A DNA stretch of 64,000 nucleotides, taken from Stutzerimonas stutzeri. Its GTDB lineage: Bacteria > Pseudomonadota > Gammaproteobacteria > Pseudomonadales > Pseudomonadaceae. The notes under the pieces are model-generated. The model ran no database searches. It had not been told where the DNA came from and saw only the letters and a program-made list of their open reading frames with translations. Below are positions 29,152 to 38,424 of this stretch, piece by piece. The stretch spans positions 1-64,000 of the forward strand of contig NZ_PPXG01000011.1 of NCBI RefSeq assembly GCF_002909485.1, in the 5' to 3' direction. Made by a program: the position numbers and the translations under genes. Each line of letters opens with the position of its first letter. Position 1 is the first letter of the stretch.

Positions 29152-31959
29152 GTGGGTCGGCTCCGGATTGCCATCGCTGTCATCTTCGGCCTGCTGCTGA
29201 TCAACCTGATCCCGCTGTCGGCCCAGGCTTCCATTGCCCAACCATCCCCATCCTCCGCTCTAACCGCCGAACCCGACTCCGTACCGCAGAACTGGCGCAT
29301 GCTGATCGACCAGTCCGGCAGGCTTACGCTCGACGAAGTGCTCTCCCAGCGCGCCCTGTTTCAGCGCCTGGACAAACTGTCATATAGCGCCCCGGAGAGT
29401 GACAAAGCCGTCTGGTTGCAAGTCAGCCTGCCGCCGCTGACCAAGCCGAAATGGCTATGGCTGTTCGCACCGCGTGTGCAGTATCTGGATTTCTATCTGC
29501 TACGCGACGGCCAACTGGAGCAACACACAGCGACCGGCGAGCTGCGCCCATTAAGCGCAAGGCCGCTGCCTAACCGGGCGTACTTGTTCAGCCTGCCGAA
29601 CGATGGACAGCCACGCGAAGCCTATATCCGCCTGCAGTCCAGTCATCCGGTGATGACCTGGTTCAAAACCATCGACGATAGTGGCCTGGTCAGCCAAAGC
29701 AAGCCGGCCTATCTGTTCGGTGCACTGTTCGGCGCCCTGGCGTTGTTGATGGTCTACAACTTGCTGCGCTTTGCCTATACGCGCAGCTACACCCATATCT
29801 GGCTCAGCCTACTGCACGGCGCGCTGCTGACCTGCGCCATGGCCAACCTGGGAGTACTGGCGGTATGGCTGCCTGGGCTGACCTACAGCCAACCTTTGAT
29901 AGCCGACCTCTCGGCGCTGGCAGCCAGCAGTGCGCTGCTTGGTTACAGCCTGGGCTTTTTCCATCACCGAGGGCGCACCTGGATCACCTGGCTGCTGGGC
30001 ATCGAGCTCAATATTGTGCTGGCCCTGGCGGGCGCCATCCTGCTCGGCGATTGGCTCTGGTACAGCTGGCTGATTTATTCGCTTGTCTTAGCCGCTGCAT
30101 TCAGTGCGTTGTTCGTGGCGCTGTATCAATGGCGGCAGGGTTATCAGCCGGCGCGACTCGTCGTCGCCGGTCTGATGCTGTTCAACATCGGCATGGCGTT
30201 CTTCATGCCGATGTTGCTCGGCTTCGACCAGCTCGATCCCGGATGGCTGACCGGCGGGCTGTTCAGCCTGGCGACGTTTGGCGGCCTGCTGCTTAGCTTC
30301 GCGTTGCTTGAGCGGCAGCGGCAACTACAATCAGACAGTCGCACCCAGTACACCGCCGCCGCAGTCACCAGCGCTGAACTGAAAACCAAGGCCGACTTCC
30401 TTTCGAAAATTAGCCACGAGCTACGTACGCCGATGAACGGCGTGCTGGGCATGAGCGAACTGCTGCTGGGAACATCGCTGTCGGCAAAGCAGCGCGACTA
30501 CGTTCAGACCATTCATAGCTCGGGCAACGAGTTGCTCAATCTGATCAATGAGATTCTCGACATTTCCAAGCTGGAATCCGGCCAGATTGAACTGGATGAC
30601 GTGCAGTTCGATTTCAATGCCCTGATCGAAGATTGCCTGAGCATCTTCCGCGCCAAAGCCGAACAGCAAAAGGTCGAGCTAATCAGCTTCATCCAGCCTC
30701 AGCTGCCGCAAGTAGTAGCCGGTGACCCCACGCGCCTTCGCCAGACGCTGCTAAATCTGCTCGAGAACGCCTTCAAACAGACCGACGAAGGCGAAGTGTT
30801 GTTGATCGCAGCGGTGGACGGGCCACAGGATAACCCGCGCCTGCGAATCACCGTACAGGACAGCGGCCGCCCCTTGGAGGCCTACGAGCGCGACGCCCTG
30901 CTTAACGCTGCAGTGGATAGCCACGATTTTCTGGCTGCGACGCGTCACGGCGGGCGCCTTGGTCTGATCATCGCTCGCCAGCTGGTGCAGCTGATGGATG
31001 GCGACTTCGGAATCCAGACCGGCACCACCCAGGGCAATACGCTGTGGATCAGCCTGCCGCTGGCCAGCGATGGGCTGGCGCAGAACAACCCCGACCTGGA
31101 CGGGCCACTCCAAGGCACGCGCCTGCTGATCGTCGATGACAACGACACCTGCCGCAAGGTACTGGTCCAGCAGTGCAGTGCCTGGGGGCTGGAGGTCAGC
31201 GCGGTCGCCTCGGGCAAGGAGGCACTGGCCCTGCTGCGCACCAAGGCTCATCTCAAGGAGTACTTCGATGTTGTGCTACTGGATCAGGACATGCCTGGGA
31301 TGACCGGAATGCAGCTAGCCAGCAAGATCAAGGAAGACTCCAGCCTCAACCACGACATCCTGCTGATCATGCTCACCGGCATGAGCAGCGCACCGAGCAA
31401 GATCATCGCGCGCAATGCGGGTATCAAGCGCATCCTTGCCAAGCCGGTCGCAGGCTACACGCTAAGAACAACCCTTGCTGACGAGCTCGCCCAGCGCCAA
31501 CAGGGAGGCCCGCATCGCCCAACGACGGCACCACAATCGTCGACACTGCTCGACGTCCCTGCCGACTTCCGCATCCTGGTCGCCGAGGACAACAGCATCT
31601 CCACCAAGGTCATCCGTGGCATGCTGAACAAGCTCAACCTGCAACCGGATACCGCCTGCAACGGAGAGGAAGCGCTGGAGGCAATCAAGGCCCAACCGTA
31701 TGACCTGGTGCTGATGGATTGCGAGATGCCGGTGCTCGACGGTTTCCAGGCCACCCACCAACTACGCGAGTGGGAGGCTCAAAACGGGCGACCGCGCACC
31801 CCGGTGGTCGCCCTGACCGCGCACATTCTCAGCGAGCACCGAGAACGTGCGCGGGAAGCGGGCATGGACGGCCACATGGCCAAGCCGGTCGAACTCTCGC
31901 ATCTGCGCGAGCTGATCGACCACTGGGTCCGCGTCAAGCAGGCCGAGCACATCGACTGA
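29152..31959 (+). CDS. retS: RetS hybrid sensor kinase, modulator of the Gac/Rsm switch
   Basis: RetS binds GacS and blocks its signalling, so favouring acute over biofilm behaviour. The 935-residue protein has a signal-like first helix, a periplasmic DISMED2 domain, a seven-helix 7TMR-DISM region, a histidine kinase core with His422 in KISHELRTPMNG, and two receiver domains with Asp711 and Asp856. From memory the P. aeruginosa residues are His424, Asp713 and Asp858 in 942 residues, so the GTG start at 29152 gives near-identical numbering. ATGs at 29059 and 29110 fall upstream of or within the predicted promoter. Position after purD also matches. Confidence 0.9.
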   Translation: MGRLRIAIAVIFGLLLINLIPLSAQASIAQPSPSSALTAEPDSVPQNWRMLIDQSGRLTLDEVLSQRALFQRLDKLSYSAPESDKAVWLQVSLPPLTKPKWLWLFAPRVQYLDFYLLRDGQLEQHTATGELRPLSARPLPNRAYLFSLPNDGQPREAYIRLQSSHPVMTWFKTIDDSGLVSQSKPAYLFGALFGALALLMVYNLLRFAYTRSYTHIWLSLLHGALLTCAMANLGVLAVWLPGLTYSQPLIADLSALAASSALLGYSLGFFHHRGRTWITWLLGIELNIVLALAGAILLGDWLWYSWLIYSLVLAAAFSALFVALYQWRQGYQPARLVVAGLMLFNIGMAFFMPMLLGFDQLDPGWLTGGLFSLATFGGLLLSFALLERQRQLQSDSRTQYTAAAVTSAELKTKADFLSKISHELRTPMNGVLGMSELLLGTSLSAKQRDYVQTIHSSGNELLNLINEILDISKLESGQIELDDVQFDFNALIEDCLSIFRAKAEQQKVELISFIQPQLPQVVAGDPTRLRQTLLNLLENAFKQTDEGEVLLIAAVDGPQDNPRLRITVQDSGRPLEAYERDALLNAAVDSHDFLAATRHGGRLGLIIARQLVQLMDGDFGIQTGTTQGNTLWISLPLASDGLAQNNPDLDGPLQGTRLLIVDDNDTCRKVLVQQCSAWGLEVSAVASGKEALALLRTKAHLKEYFDVVLLDQDMPGMTGMQLASKIKEDSSLNHDILLIMLTGMSSAPSKIIARNAGIKRILAKPVAGYTLRTTLADELAQRQQGGPHRPTTAPQSSTLLDVPADFRILVAEDNSISTKVIRGMLNKLNLQPDTACNGEEALEAIKAQPYDLVLMDCEMPVLDGFQATHQLREWEAQNGRPRTPVVALTAHILSEHRERAREAGMDGHMAKPVELSHLRELIDHWVRVKQAEHID

Positions 31960-31974
31960 CCGCCCGCGTGAGCA

Positions 31975-33225
31975 TCAGGCAGCCAGTGGCTTCACATCAC
32001 AAATCAGCAAGCCGCTTTCCGGTTTAGCTGGCATGCGCGTCAGGTCGATGCGCAGATCCTGCGCCGGCACCGCGTACTGCATCTCCCGGGTCAACATGCG
32101 CAATGCAAGCTTCAGTAACTCGATGGCCAGCCGTTCGCCCGGACAACGATGCCCCTCGGCAGGATCGCCGCCGCCCTGGGTCACGAAGCTGAAGGCGTTG
32201 CCCTGCCAACCTTCGAAGCGCTCTGGTTGAAACGTGTCGGGTTCGCTCCAGCGACTTGCTTCCCTGTTCGTGCCCCATAGGTCGAGCATCACACGCGTGC
32301 CCGCAGGGAAATGGTAGCCCTGCCAATCGAACCCTTCGCGCACCCGGGCGGCGGTAAAAGGGAAGAACGCATGAATTCGCCGCACCTCCTGCGCGAAAGG
32401 CTCGAGCATGGCATCGTCGGTGCGTAGGCGCTCGCGCCACTGTGGGTGAGCCAACAACTCCAGCGCGCCATAGATAATGAAATAGGAGACGGCGACGGTC
32501 GGGCGCAGCAGGTTGAGCAACTCGACTGCCGCCACGCGGCTGTCGAGGGGCGAGCCATCCAGATTGCGGTGGTGTGCGACGACCATCAGCGCTGTCGCCG
32601 GATCGGCCTCCAGCTCGCCCGAACGTACCTGTTCGATCAGCTGCTGCAACCAGGCTTCTGCTTCGCGCCTGGCCTTGCGTGCAGCCCACTGCCGCGTGCC
32701 AATGCCCCCCGCGCCGTCGATCATGGCCACCAACTGGTCACGGCGCTCAGCCAATTCCGCTGACGGCAGTGGCACACCGGCCCAGCGGCATACGCTATCG
32801 GTGAGTAGGGTCTGGACCTCGCGCATGAGCTCGATGTTGCTGCGCGCCTGCCACTCGCCGATAGCACGGCGCCAGCCCTGTTCGGTCGCCATTACGATCT
32901 CTTCGACGGCTGCGGCATCCAACAGCTGCATGAACATGCGCTTGCGATGTCGGTGGGCCTCACCGTCCAGTCCTTGAACACCACCTTCGCCGATCAAGGT
33001 CTTTTTCAGCATCCGCGGCATTGCCTTGTCCCGCTGCAGATAGTGCTCGTCATAGAACAGGCGCGCAGCCTCCTCGCCACTCAGGCAGATGGTGTTCTGC
33101 ATCAGAAGACGCGTCTGGAACAGGTTGCTGTGCAAGCGTCGGCAGCGCTCACGAATGAAGGGATAGCCTTCGCCAAGCAGCGAAAGCGAGCTCTCCAGAT
33201 GTTCGTCACGGGGAATGTCGGTCAT
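31975..33225 (-). CDS. Cytochrome P450 of the CYP152 peroxygenase type
   Basis: CYP152 enzymes use hydrogen peroxide, not a reductase, to hydroxylate or decarboxylate fatty acids. The 416-residue protein has heme Cys361 in GHRCPGE and, in helix I, Arg241-Pro242 in LLRPTVAVSY instead of the usual acid-alcohol pair; this Arg-Pro binds the fatty-acid carboxylate in P450-BSbeta. Gln84 in GVQGLDG aligns with the residue that is Gln in hydroxylases and His in the decarboxylase OleT, so hydroxylation is the likelier activity (inference). No redox partner gene is adjacent. AAAAGGAG precedes the ATG. It converges on retS. Confidence 0.87.
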   Translation of the reverse strand: MTDIPRDEHLESSLSLLGEGYPFIRERCRRLHSNLFQTRLLMQNTICLSGEEAARLFYDEHYLQRDKAMPRMLKKTLIGEGGVQGLDGEAHRHRKRMFMQLLDAAAVEEIVMATEQGWRRAIGEWQARSNIELMREVQTLLTDSVCRWAGVPLPSAELAERRDQLVAMIDGAGGIGTRQWAARKARREAEAWLQQLIEQVRSGELEADPATALMVVAHHRNLDGSPLDSRVAAVELLNLLRPTVAVSYFIIYGALELLAHPQWRERLRTDDAMLEPFAQEVRRIHAFFPFTAARVREGFDWQGYHFPAGTRVMLDLWGTNREASRWSEPDTFQPERFEGWQGNAFSFVTQGGGDPAEGHRCPGERLAIELLKLALRMLTREMQYAVPAQDLRIDLTRMPAKPESGLLICDVKPLAA

Positions 33226-33448
33226 TGGCGTACTCCTTTTAGCTGGGTCTGCAGTCGACAGCTCACTGCTTCAGGCGTTGCCGGGGGAGCTCCCCGAGAG
33301 TCGGAAAACTGAACAAAACCCACCGATTGCTGCCGATTATCAGGACGAGCCGAAACAGGTGGAGGTGGTTGGCCTGGCGGCGAATCAGGGATGACCGGTG
33401 CGCGCCAGCAGCGAGCGTGACCGCCCTGAAAACCCAAGGAGTCACGCA

Positions 33449-34396
33449 ATGATGAAGAGGAGCGATGTCGCCTGGACCCTGTTCGGGGTCTCAGCCGTGC
33501 TGCTATCTGGTTACCTGCTGTACCACGAGGTGCGCAATATCTCACTGGCCGAGCTCACCGGCAGCCTGCAGGCAATCGGTGCACGACATTGGCTGCTGGC
33601 TGCGCTTTCGACTCTGGGCGCCTATGTGGCACTGGCGTGGTACGACCGCATCGCCATGGCGCACCTGGGCAAGAAGATCTCCTGGTGGTTCATCGCGCTC
33701 TGCTCATTCACTACCTATGCCCTGGCCCATAATATCGGCGCCTCGGTGTTCTCCGGCGCGCTGGTGCGTTACCGCGCTTACCGCAGCAAAGGGCTGACGC
33801 CTCAGGAAATCGGCATCCTCATCGTCTTCTGCTCGCTGACCTTTGCACTGGGAACCTTGCTTGCATCCGGCGTCGTGCTGATTTTAAAGCCACAACTGCT
33901 AGACCGCGCCGTCCACAGCGCCAGCTGGGTATCGATCGCCATCGGTGCCGGGCTGCTCGCACTAATCACGCTCTACGCTTTCGGGGCGTGGCGCCAACTG
34001 CCCTCCTGGCGCCTTGGCAAGTGGCACATCCAATACCCACGGCTGCCTATTGTCGGCCGCCAACTGCTGGCCGGGCCGCTTGAGCTTTTCTGCGCGGCAG
34101 CAATCATCTATTTCGCGCTACCCGCAGAAAACAACCCTGGATATCTGACAATTCTCGGCGTGTTCCTGGCGTCTTTTACGCTGGCATTGCTTTCGCACGC
34201 GCCAGGAGGACTCGGCGTGCTCGAGCTGACCTTCGTCGCCGCTTTACCGGAGCTGCCTACAGTCGACGTGCTCGCGGCGCTGATCGTCTTCCGCGGTTTC
34301 TACCTGTTGCTGCCATTCGCACTGGCGATCGTCGTTGTACTGTTTTTCGAGCACAGCCAATGGCGCACGAGGCGTGCCGAGGCATCGTCTCGCTAA
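33449..34396 (+). CDS. YbhN/UPF0104-type integral membrane protein
   Basis: A 315-residue protein with about eight hydrophobic segments, related to the flippase-like membrane part of lysylphosphatidylglycerol synthase (no synthase domain). Family marks are SFTTYALAHNIGASVFSGALVRYRAY and SHAPGGLGVLE. AAGGAG lies eight bases before 33449. The family has been linked to lipid handling; no substrate can be named. It diverges from the P450 and abuts the next membrane protein gene. Confidence 0.8.
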   Translation: MMKRSDVAWTLFGVSAVLLSGYLLYHEVRNISLAELTGSLQAIGARHWLLAALSTLGAYVALAWYDRIAMAHLGKKISWWFIALCSFTTYALAHNIGASVFSGALVRYRAYRSKGLTPQEIGILIVFCSLTFALGTLLASGVVLILKPQLLDRAVHSASWVSIAIGAGLLALITLYAFGAWRQLPSWRLGKWHIQYPRLPIVGRQLLAGPLELFCAAAIIYFALPAENNPGYLTILGVFLASFTLALLSHAPGGLGVLELTFVAALPELPTVDVLAALIVFRGFYLLLPFALAIVVVLFFEHSQWRTRRAEASSR

Positions 34397-34501
34397 ATGG
34401 CCGCAGTCGAAACATGCAGAATTCCCATCCCGACGAAGATGGTCTGGCGAAGAGGCGCTACACGAGCGATCATGCAGCCCTCTTCAGACCAACCCGATGT
34501 C

Positions 34502-35236
34502 ATGACCGATACCACCCACGCCCCTGCCGAACATAAACCGCGCCCGCTGATCGACCTCGCCGTCAGCATCGTCATTCCTTCGCTGATCCTGATGAAGCTC
34601 AGTGGCGAACATCGTCTAGGCGCTGATGGCGCACTCCTACTCGCCCTGGCTTTTCCGCTGAGCTGGGGGCTGTGGGAACTGGCCAAATACCGCAAGTTCA
34701 ATTGGATCGCACTGCTTGGCCTCATCAGCGTCATGCTGACCGGCGGCATCGGCCTGCTGCAGCTCGACACCCAATGGCTGGCAGTCAAAGAAGCAGCTGT
34801 CCCGGGCGTCATCGGCATCGCCGTGCTGGCGTCGACGCGCACGCGTTACCCCCTGATTCGCACACTGCTGTACAACCCCAAGGTGCTCAACGTCGACAAG
34901 ATCCACGAGCAGCTCGAACAAAATGGTCAGGTCGAACACTTCGAGACGCGCCTGCTGCGGGCTACGTACCTTCTAAGCGGCACGTTCTTCTTCTCGTCCT
35001 TCATGAATTACGTGCTGGCCAAGTGGATAGTCAACAGCCCCGCCGGCAGCGAAGCCTTCAATGCCGAACTGGGCCGCATGACCCTACTCAGCTACCCGAT
35101 GATTGCCATTCCCAGCATGCTGATGATGATGGCGATCTTCTATTACCTCTGGCGCACCATCCACGGCCTTACCGGCCTGCGCCTCGAAGACATCATGGCT
35201 GCCGGAGCACAGGAGCAGGCCGGCCGTAACAAGTAG
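34502..35236 (+). CDS. VC0807-family membrane protein
   Basis: A 244-residue protein with about five or six hydrophobic helices, a match to the VC0807 family by its pattern: PRPLIDLAVSIVIPSLILMKLS, a central KYRKFNWIALLGLISVMLTGGIGLLQLDTQWLAVKEAA block, and TYLLSGTFFFSSFMNYVLA. The function is unknown. The start is uncertain: 34502 matches homologue length, but 34472 is also possible and neither has a strong ribosome site. It probably shares a transcript with the YbhN-like gene. Confidence 0.72.
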   Translation: MTDTTHAPAEHKPRPLIDLAVSIVIPSLILMKLSGEHRLGADGALLLALAFPLSWGLWELAKYRKFNWIALLGLISVMLTGGIGLLQLDTQWLAVKEAAVPGVIGIAVLASTRTRYPLIRTLLYNPKVLNVDKIHEQLEQNGQVEHFETRLLRATYLLSGTFFFSSFMNYVLAKWIVNSPAGSEAFNAELGRMTLLSYPMIAIPSMLMMMAIFYYLWRTIHGLTGLRLEDIMAAGAQEQAGRNK

Positions 35237-35245
35237 CTGAGCATG

Positions 35246-35278
35246 AAAAAGGGCTGCCCAGCGCACGCTGGGCAGCCC
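35246..35278 (-). terminator. Terminator of the microprotein transcript
   Basis: A perfect 12-bp stem GGGCTGCCCAGC/GCTGGGCAGCCC with a four-base loop; on the minus strand five T follow. On the plus strand there is no T tract, so it mainly ends leftward transcription, though the stem may also hinder plus-strand readthrough. Confidence 0.82.
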
Positions 35279-35296
35279 GTCCGCGCCCCCGTTCCG

Positions 35297-35383
35297 TCAG
35301 AACAGCAGCTTGAATATCCCGATCACGACGATCAGGCCGATGATGAAGATGATTCCTGCGGTCCCGCCGATGAATTTCAGCAT
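35297..35383 (-). CDS. 28-residue single-helix membrane microprotein
   Basis: A short gene with full expression signals: GGGAGA seven bases upstream of the ATG, 29 codons including stop, and a strong terminator 19 bases downstream. The product starts MLKFIGGTAGIIFIIGLIVV and is almost wholly one Gly/Ile-rich membrane helix (about 5-26) with Lys near both ends. Hydrophobic proteins of this size are usually missed by gene callers. I do not know a named family or function. The frame extends further upstream, but only the short form has a good ribosome site. Confidence 0.72.
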   Translation of the reverse strand: MLKFIGGTAGIIFIIGLIVVIGIFKLLF

Positions 35384-35511
35384 GCTGTTCTCTCCCGTTT
35401 TTCCAAGTCTGTGTTTTTGTGACCTCCCTGGTGCGAGGGCGTTCGTTAAAACCGACATGGAACCGTTCAAGCCGTCCACTCTGGCAGTGGGCGAGCACAC
35501 TGCCCGCTGTG

Positions 35512-36411
35512 TCAGCCAGCAACCAGCAGCATCCACAATGGCAGACTGACAGCAGCCGCCACGGTGGAGAGAAACACGGTCGAGCTGACCGCTCGCGTAT
35601 CTTCAGAGTGCTTGACGAAGGCCAGCACGTTCACGCCGCTCGGGCAGGCCGCCAGCAGCACCAGTACATTGCGCGCATCTTGATTCAAGCCAGGCAACAA
35701 GCCACTCAGCCACCAGACCACTGCTGGAAACAGCACTAGCTTGATCAGCGTTAGCAGCAGCACTGAGCCACTGGGGCGCAGCCGATAACGCGACAGACTG
35801 ATTCCCAGCACCATCAGCGCACAGGGCAACGCCGCCTGCGCCAACCACCCTGCGACACGCCACAGCGGCTCGGGCAGCTCGAGACCAGAGAGATTCAGGA
35901 GCGCGCCGAGTAGCAGGCCGATGATGAGGGGATTGGCCAGATTCTTTAGCAGCGCCGGGACGCTGACTTTGTCGCCATCACCCAACGCGGCATAGAAGCT
36001 TTGCAGGGAGAAAAGTATCAGGCTGTGAAATACCAGAATGGCGAACACGTAGATCAGGCTTTCCGCACCGAGCAGCGTCGTCACCAGAGGGATGCCGACC
36101 AGCACGTTGTTCGAGTAGGCGGCCGTAAGACCCAGCGGAGTCGCCCGCCCGGCTCGCCGGTGGGCGACGGCGTTGACCAGCACGAAGACCAGCAGCACTG
36201 GCACGAAATAGGCCAGCAGAAGCATCGGCGACATGCCGTCGCTAAGCTCGGCGCGCGCGATCCCGTTGAACAGTACAGCGGGCATGAACAGCTTGAATGT
36301 GACACTGCCCAGCCCAGCGGCACCTTCGTTGTTCAACCACTGGCGCCAGCCAAACAGATACCCGAGCGCAATCAGACCGAAGATCGGCAGAATTGCCAAC
36401 ACCACTACCAT
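35512..36411 (-). CDS. Auxin-efflux-carrier (AEC) family transporter
   Basis: A 299-residue permease with about ten hydrophobic segments in two five-helix halves, starting VVVLAILPIFGLIALGYLFGWRQWL, typical of bacterial AEC/YfdV-like carriers. The middle holds AYSNNVLVGIPL, and the C-terminal half ends with ACPSGVNVLAFVKHSE, the conserved crossover region. Bacterial members transport organic acids such as malate or malonate; the substrate here is unknown. GGGAGG sits seven bases before the start. Confidence 0.85.
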   Translation of the reverse strand: MVVVLAILPIFGLIALGYLFGWRQWLNNEGAAGLGSVTFKLFMPAVLFNGIARAELSDGMSPMLLLAYFVPVLLVFVLVNAVAHRRAGRATPLGLTAAYSNNVLVGIPLVTTLLGAESLIYVFAILVFHSLILFSLQSFYAALGDGDKVSVPALLKNLANPLIIGLLLGALLNLSGLELPEPLWRVAGWLAQAALPCALMVLGISLSRYRLRPSGSVLLLTLIKLVLFPAVVWWLSGLLPGLNQDARNVLVLLAACPSGVNVLAFVKHSEDTRAVSSTVFLSTVAAAVSLPLWMLLVAG

Positions 36412-36523
36412 GTCGCGCCTCCCGAGAGCCGAACGTCAGGCCGCACCTTGGCGCGGGAGCGCAAGAATACATTGGCAGTGGGGGTAATGGCACGGCGGCC
36501 CTGCCGGCCGCGCAGCGTTTAAC

Positions 36524-37444
36524 TCAGGCTCGCGAGCTGCGCCCACGCGCGACTGCCGGCCTTTCCTGCTGATGGAGGATGGCAAGCACTTCGGCCAAGT
36601 CGTCCTGCCAGTCGTGAGGCGCCAAGCCGAACGTCTTCTGGAAACGGCTGCAATCGAGCACAGACCAGGCTGGACGTCGCGCCGGAGTCGGGTACTGCGC
36701 GGTTGCAATTGGCGATACCTTAGGCTGCCGCGCCAGCAGCCCTACATCCGCACCCTGACGGAATATCTCGACGGCAAAGTCATACCAGGAGCAGGCAGGT
36801 GCGCCGCTGTAGTGATAAACCCCCCAGGCGAGTTCACCTTCGGCGGCGTAGCGGCGCGCCAGTTCCAGCAATACCCGGGCAATGCTCCCAGCCTGGGTCG
36901 GGCAGCCGATCTGATCGCTCACTACGCCAAGCGCGTCGCGCTGTTGGGCTAAGCGCAGCATGGTCTTGACGAAGTTGTGTCCGTGCACGCCATAGACCCA
37001 GCTGGTGCGCAGGATCAGATGGGCTGGCAGGCACGAACGGATAGCCTCTTCGCCCTCCAGCTTGCTAGCGCCGTAGACGCCAGTGGGGCCGGTGTCATCG
37101 TCTTCGCTGTACGGCCGATTGGCTTCACCGGAAAACACATAGTCTGTGGAAATGTGAAACAGCGGAATGCCCGCCCCCTTGGCGGCCTCGGCGAGGTACC
37201 GCGGGCCATCGCGGTTTACCGCGTAAGCCTGGTCGGAATGGGATTCGGCATTGTCCACATGCGTGTATGCGGCGGCGTTGATGATCAACCCAGGACGCTG
37301 GCGCATCGCAGCAGCGACTTGCTCCGGCTTGGAGACATCCAGCTGCGCACGCGCTGGTGCCAGCACCTCCAGCCCGAAGTCTGCCGCCCGCTCAACCAGC
37401 TCCCGACCTACTTGGCCACCCGCACCGCAAACGAGAATTCGCAT
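36524..37444 (-). CDS. rmlD: dTDP-4-dehydrorhamnose reductase
   Basis: RmlD catalyses the last step of dTDP-L-rhamnose synthesis. The 306-residue short-chain dehydrogenase has the nucleotide motif GAGGQVG (7-13), STDYVF with Thr100 and the catalytic pair Tyr124/Lys128 (YGASK). rmlB, rmlA and rmlC are not adjacent, so this may be a second reductase copy or the genes are split; a sugar-reductase paralogue with another substrate is possible. Confidence 0.83.
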   Translation of the reverse strand: MRILVCGAGGQVGRELVERAADFGLEVLAPARAQLDVSKPEQVAAAMRQRPGLIINAAAYTHVDNAESHSDQAYAVNRDGPRYLAEAAKGAGIPLFHISTDYVFSGEANRPYSEDDDTGPTGVYGASKLEGEEAIRSCLPAHLILRTSWVYGVHGHNFVKTMLRLAQQRDALGVVSDQIGCPTQAGSIARVLLELARRYAAEGELAWGVYHYSGAPACSWYDFAVEIFRQGADVGLLARQPKVSPIATAQYPTPARRPAWSVLDCSRFQKTFGLAPHDWQDDLAEVLAILHQQERPAVARGRSSRA

Positions 37445-37716
37445 TCTTCTGTTGCCTCATCGTCGATGCTCGCGGCTGGCGCAAGCATCCATAATTGTTT
37501 TTTTGCCACGACGCCGCATGCACGCCAGAGCGCTGCGGCACCGCTGTCTCTTCCTACCGAAACAGGCAGAGCCGCGTCTCGACGCCGTGGCAAACGGCGG
37601 AGCAGAGCCCTTCCCGTGCATGGTGGGATATGGTTTCCAGCCTCGTTGAGGCCAGACGAAAGGCACTTTGTTCCCCACCCAGCTATATATTTTTTTGCAG
37701 GCCCGGCCTCCAGCAG

Positions 37717-38424
37717 TCAGAGCAGTACCGCCAACGGACAGCTCACGTACATTTCCTGCTCGGAAAGCTCAACGCCATAAGCCAGCACTTCCACCCCAGC
37801 TGCCACGGCATCGTTCAGCGCCGCGGCATATAGCGGGTCGATTTCGCCGGCCGAACGCACCGCCTCGATGCCGCTCAGGTTCACGCAATACAACTGCACG
37901 GCGCGAACACCCGCACGCGCCAGCGCTGCCAGCTCACGCAAGTGTTTGGCACCGCGCACCGTTACGGCATCGGGAAATGCTGCGACCGCTGTGTTGGCGA
38001 ACCCGAGGGTGACACTCTTGACCTCAACGAAGGCCGCGCCACCGGGATAGTCGAGACGGAAATCCACCCTACTGTTCTCGACGCCATAAGCCACCTCGCG
38101 CTTGAGCGCTGTGAACCCAGCCAGCTCGGTGATCCGTCCGCTCAGCAGAGCTTCCTCGATCAACGGATTGGCTCGTGCGGTATTCACGCAAGCCAGCCGG
38201 CCTTGAGGGGTTTCAACCAACTCCCAGGTGCCAGGTAACTTGCGCCGAGGATCGTTGCTGCGCTGAAACCACACCCGCGCGCCCTCCTCCATGCAATTGA
38301 GCATCGAACCGGTATTAGGGCAGTGAATGCACAGCGCCTCGCCCTCATCGGTGATGATGTCGGCGAGAAAACGTTTGTAGCGCCTTACCAGACGGCCGCG
38401 CTCCAGCGGTTGAGCGAAACGCAT
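37717..38424 (-). CDS. sfsA: Sugar fermentation stimulation protein SfsA
   Basis: A 235-residue match to SfsA, with the OB-like N-terminal part ([27 protein letters not shown]) and the nuclease-like core [20 protein letters not shown], which carries the D-ExK arrangement of restriction-like folds. SfsA was named from a maltose-gene effect in E. coli and binds DNA; its real role is unsettled. Its ATG overlaps the stop of the aminotransferase gene (ATGA). Confidence 0.92.
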   Translation of the reverse strand: MRFAQPLERGRLVRRYKRFLADIITDEGEALCIHCPNTGSMLNCMEEGARVWFQRSNDPRRKLPGTWELVETPQGRLACVNTARANPLIEEALLSGRITELAGFTALKREVAYGVENSRVDFRLDYPGGAAFVEVKSVTLGFANTAVAAFPDAVTVRGAKHLRELAALARAGVRAVQLYCVNLSGIEAVRSAGEIDPLYAAALNDAVAAGVEVLAYGVELSEQEMYVSCPLAVLL

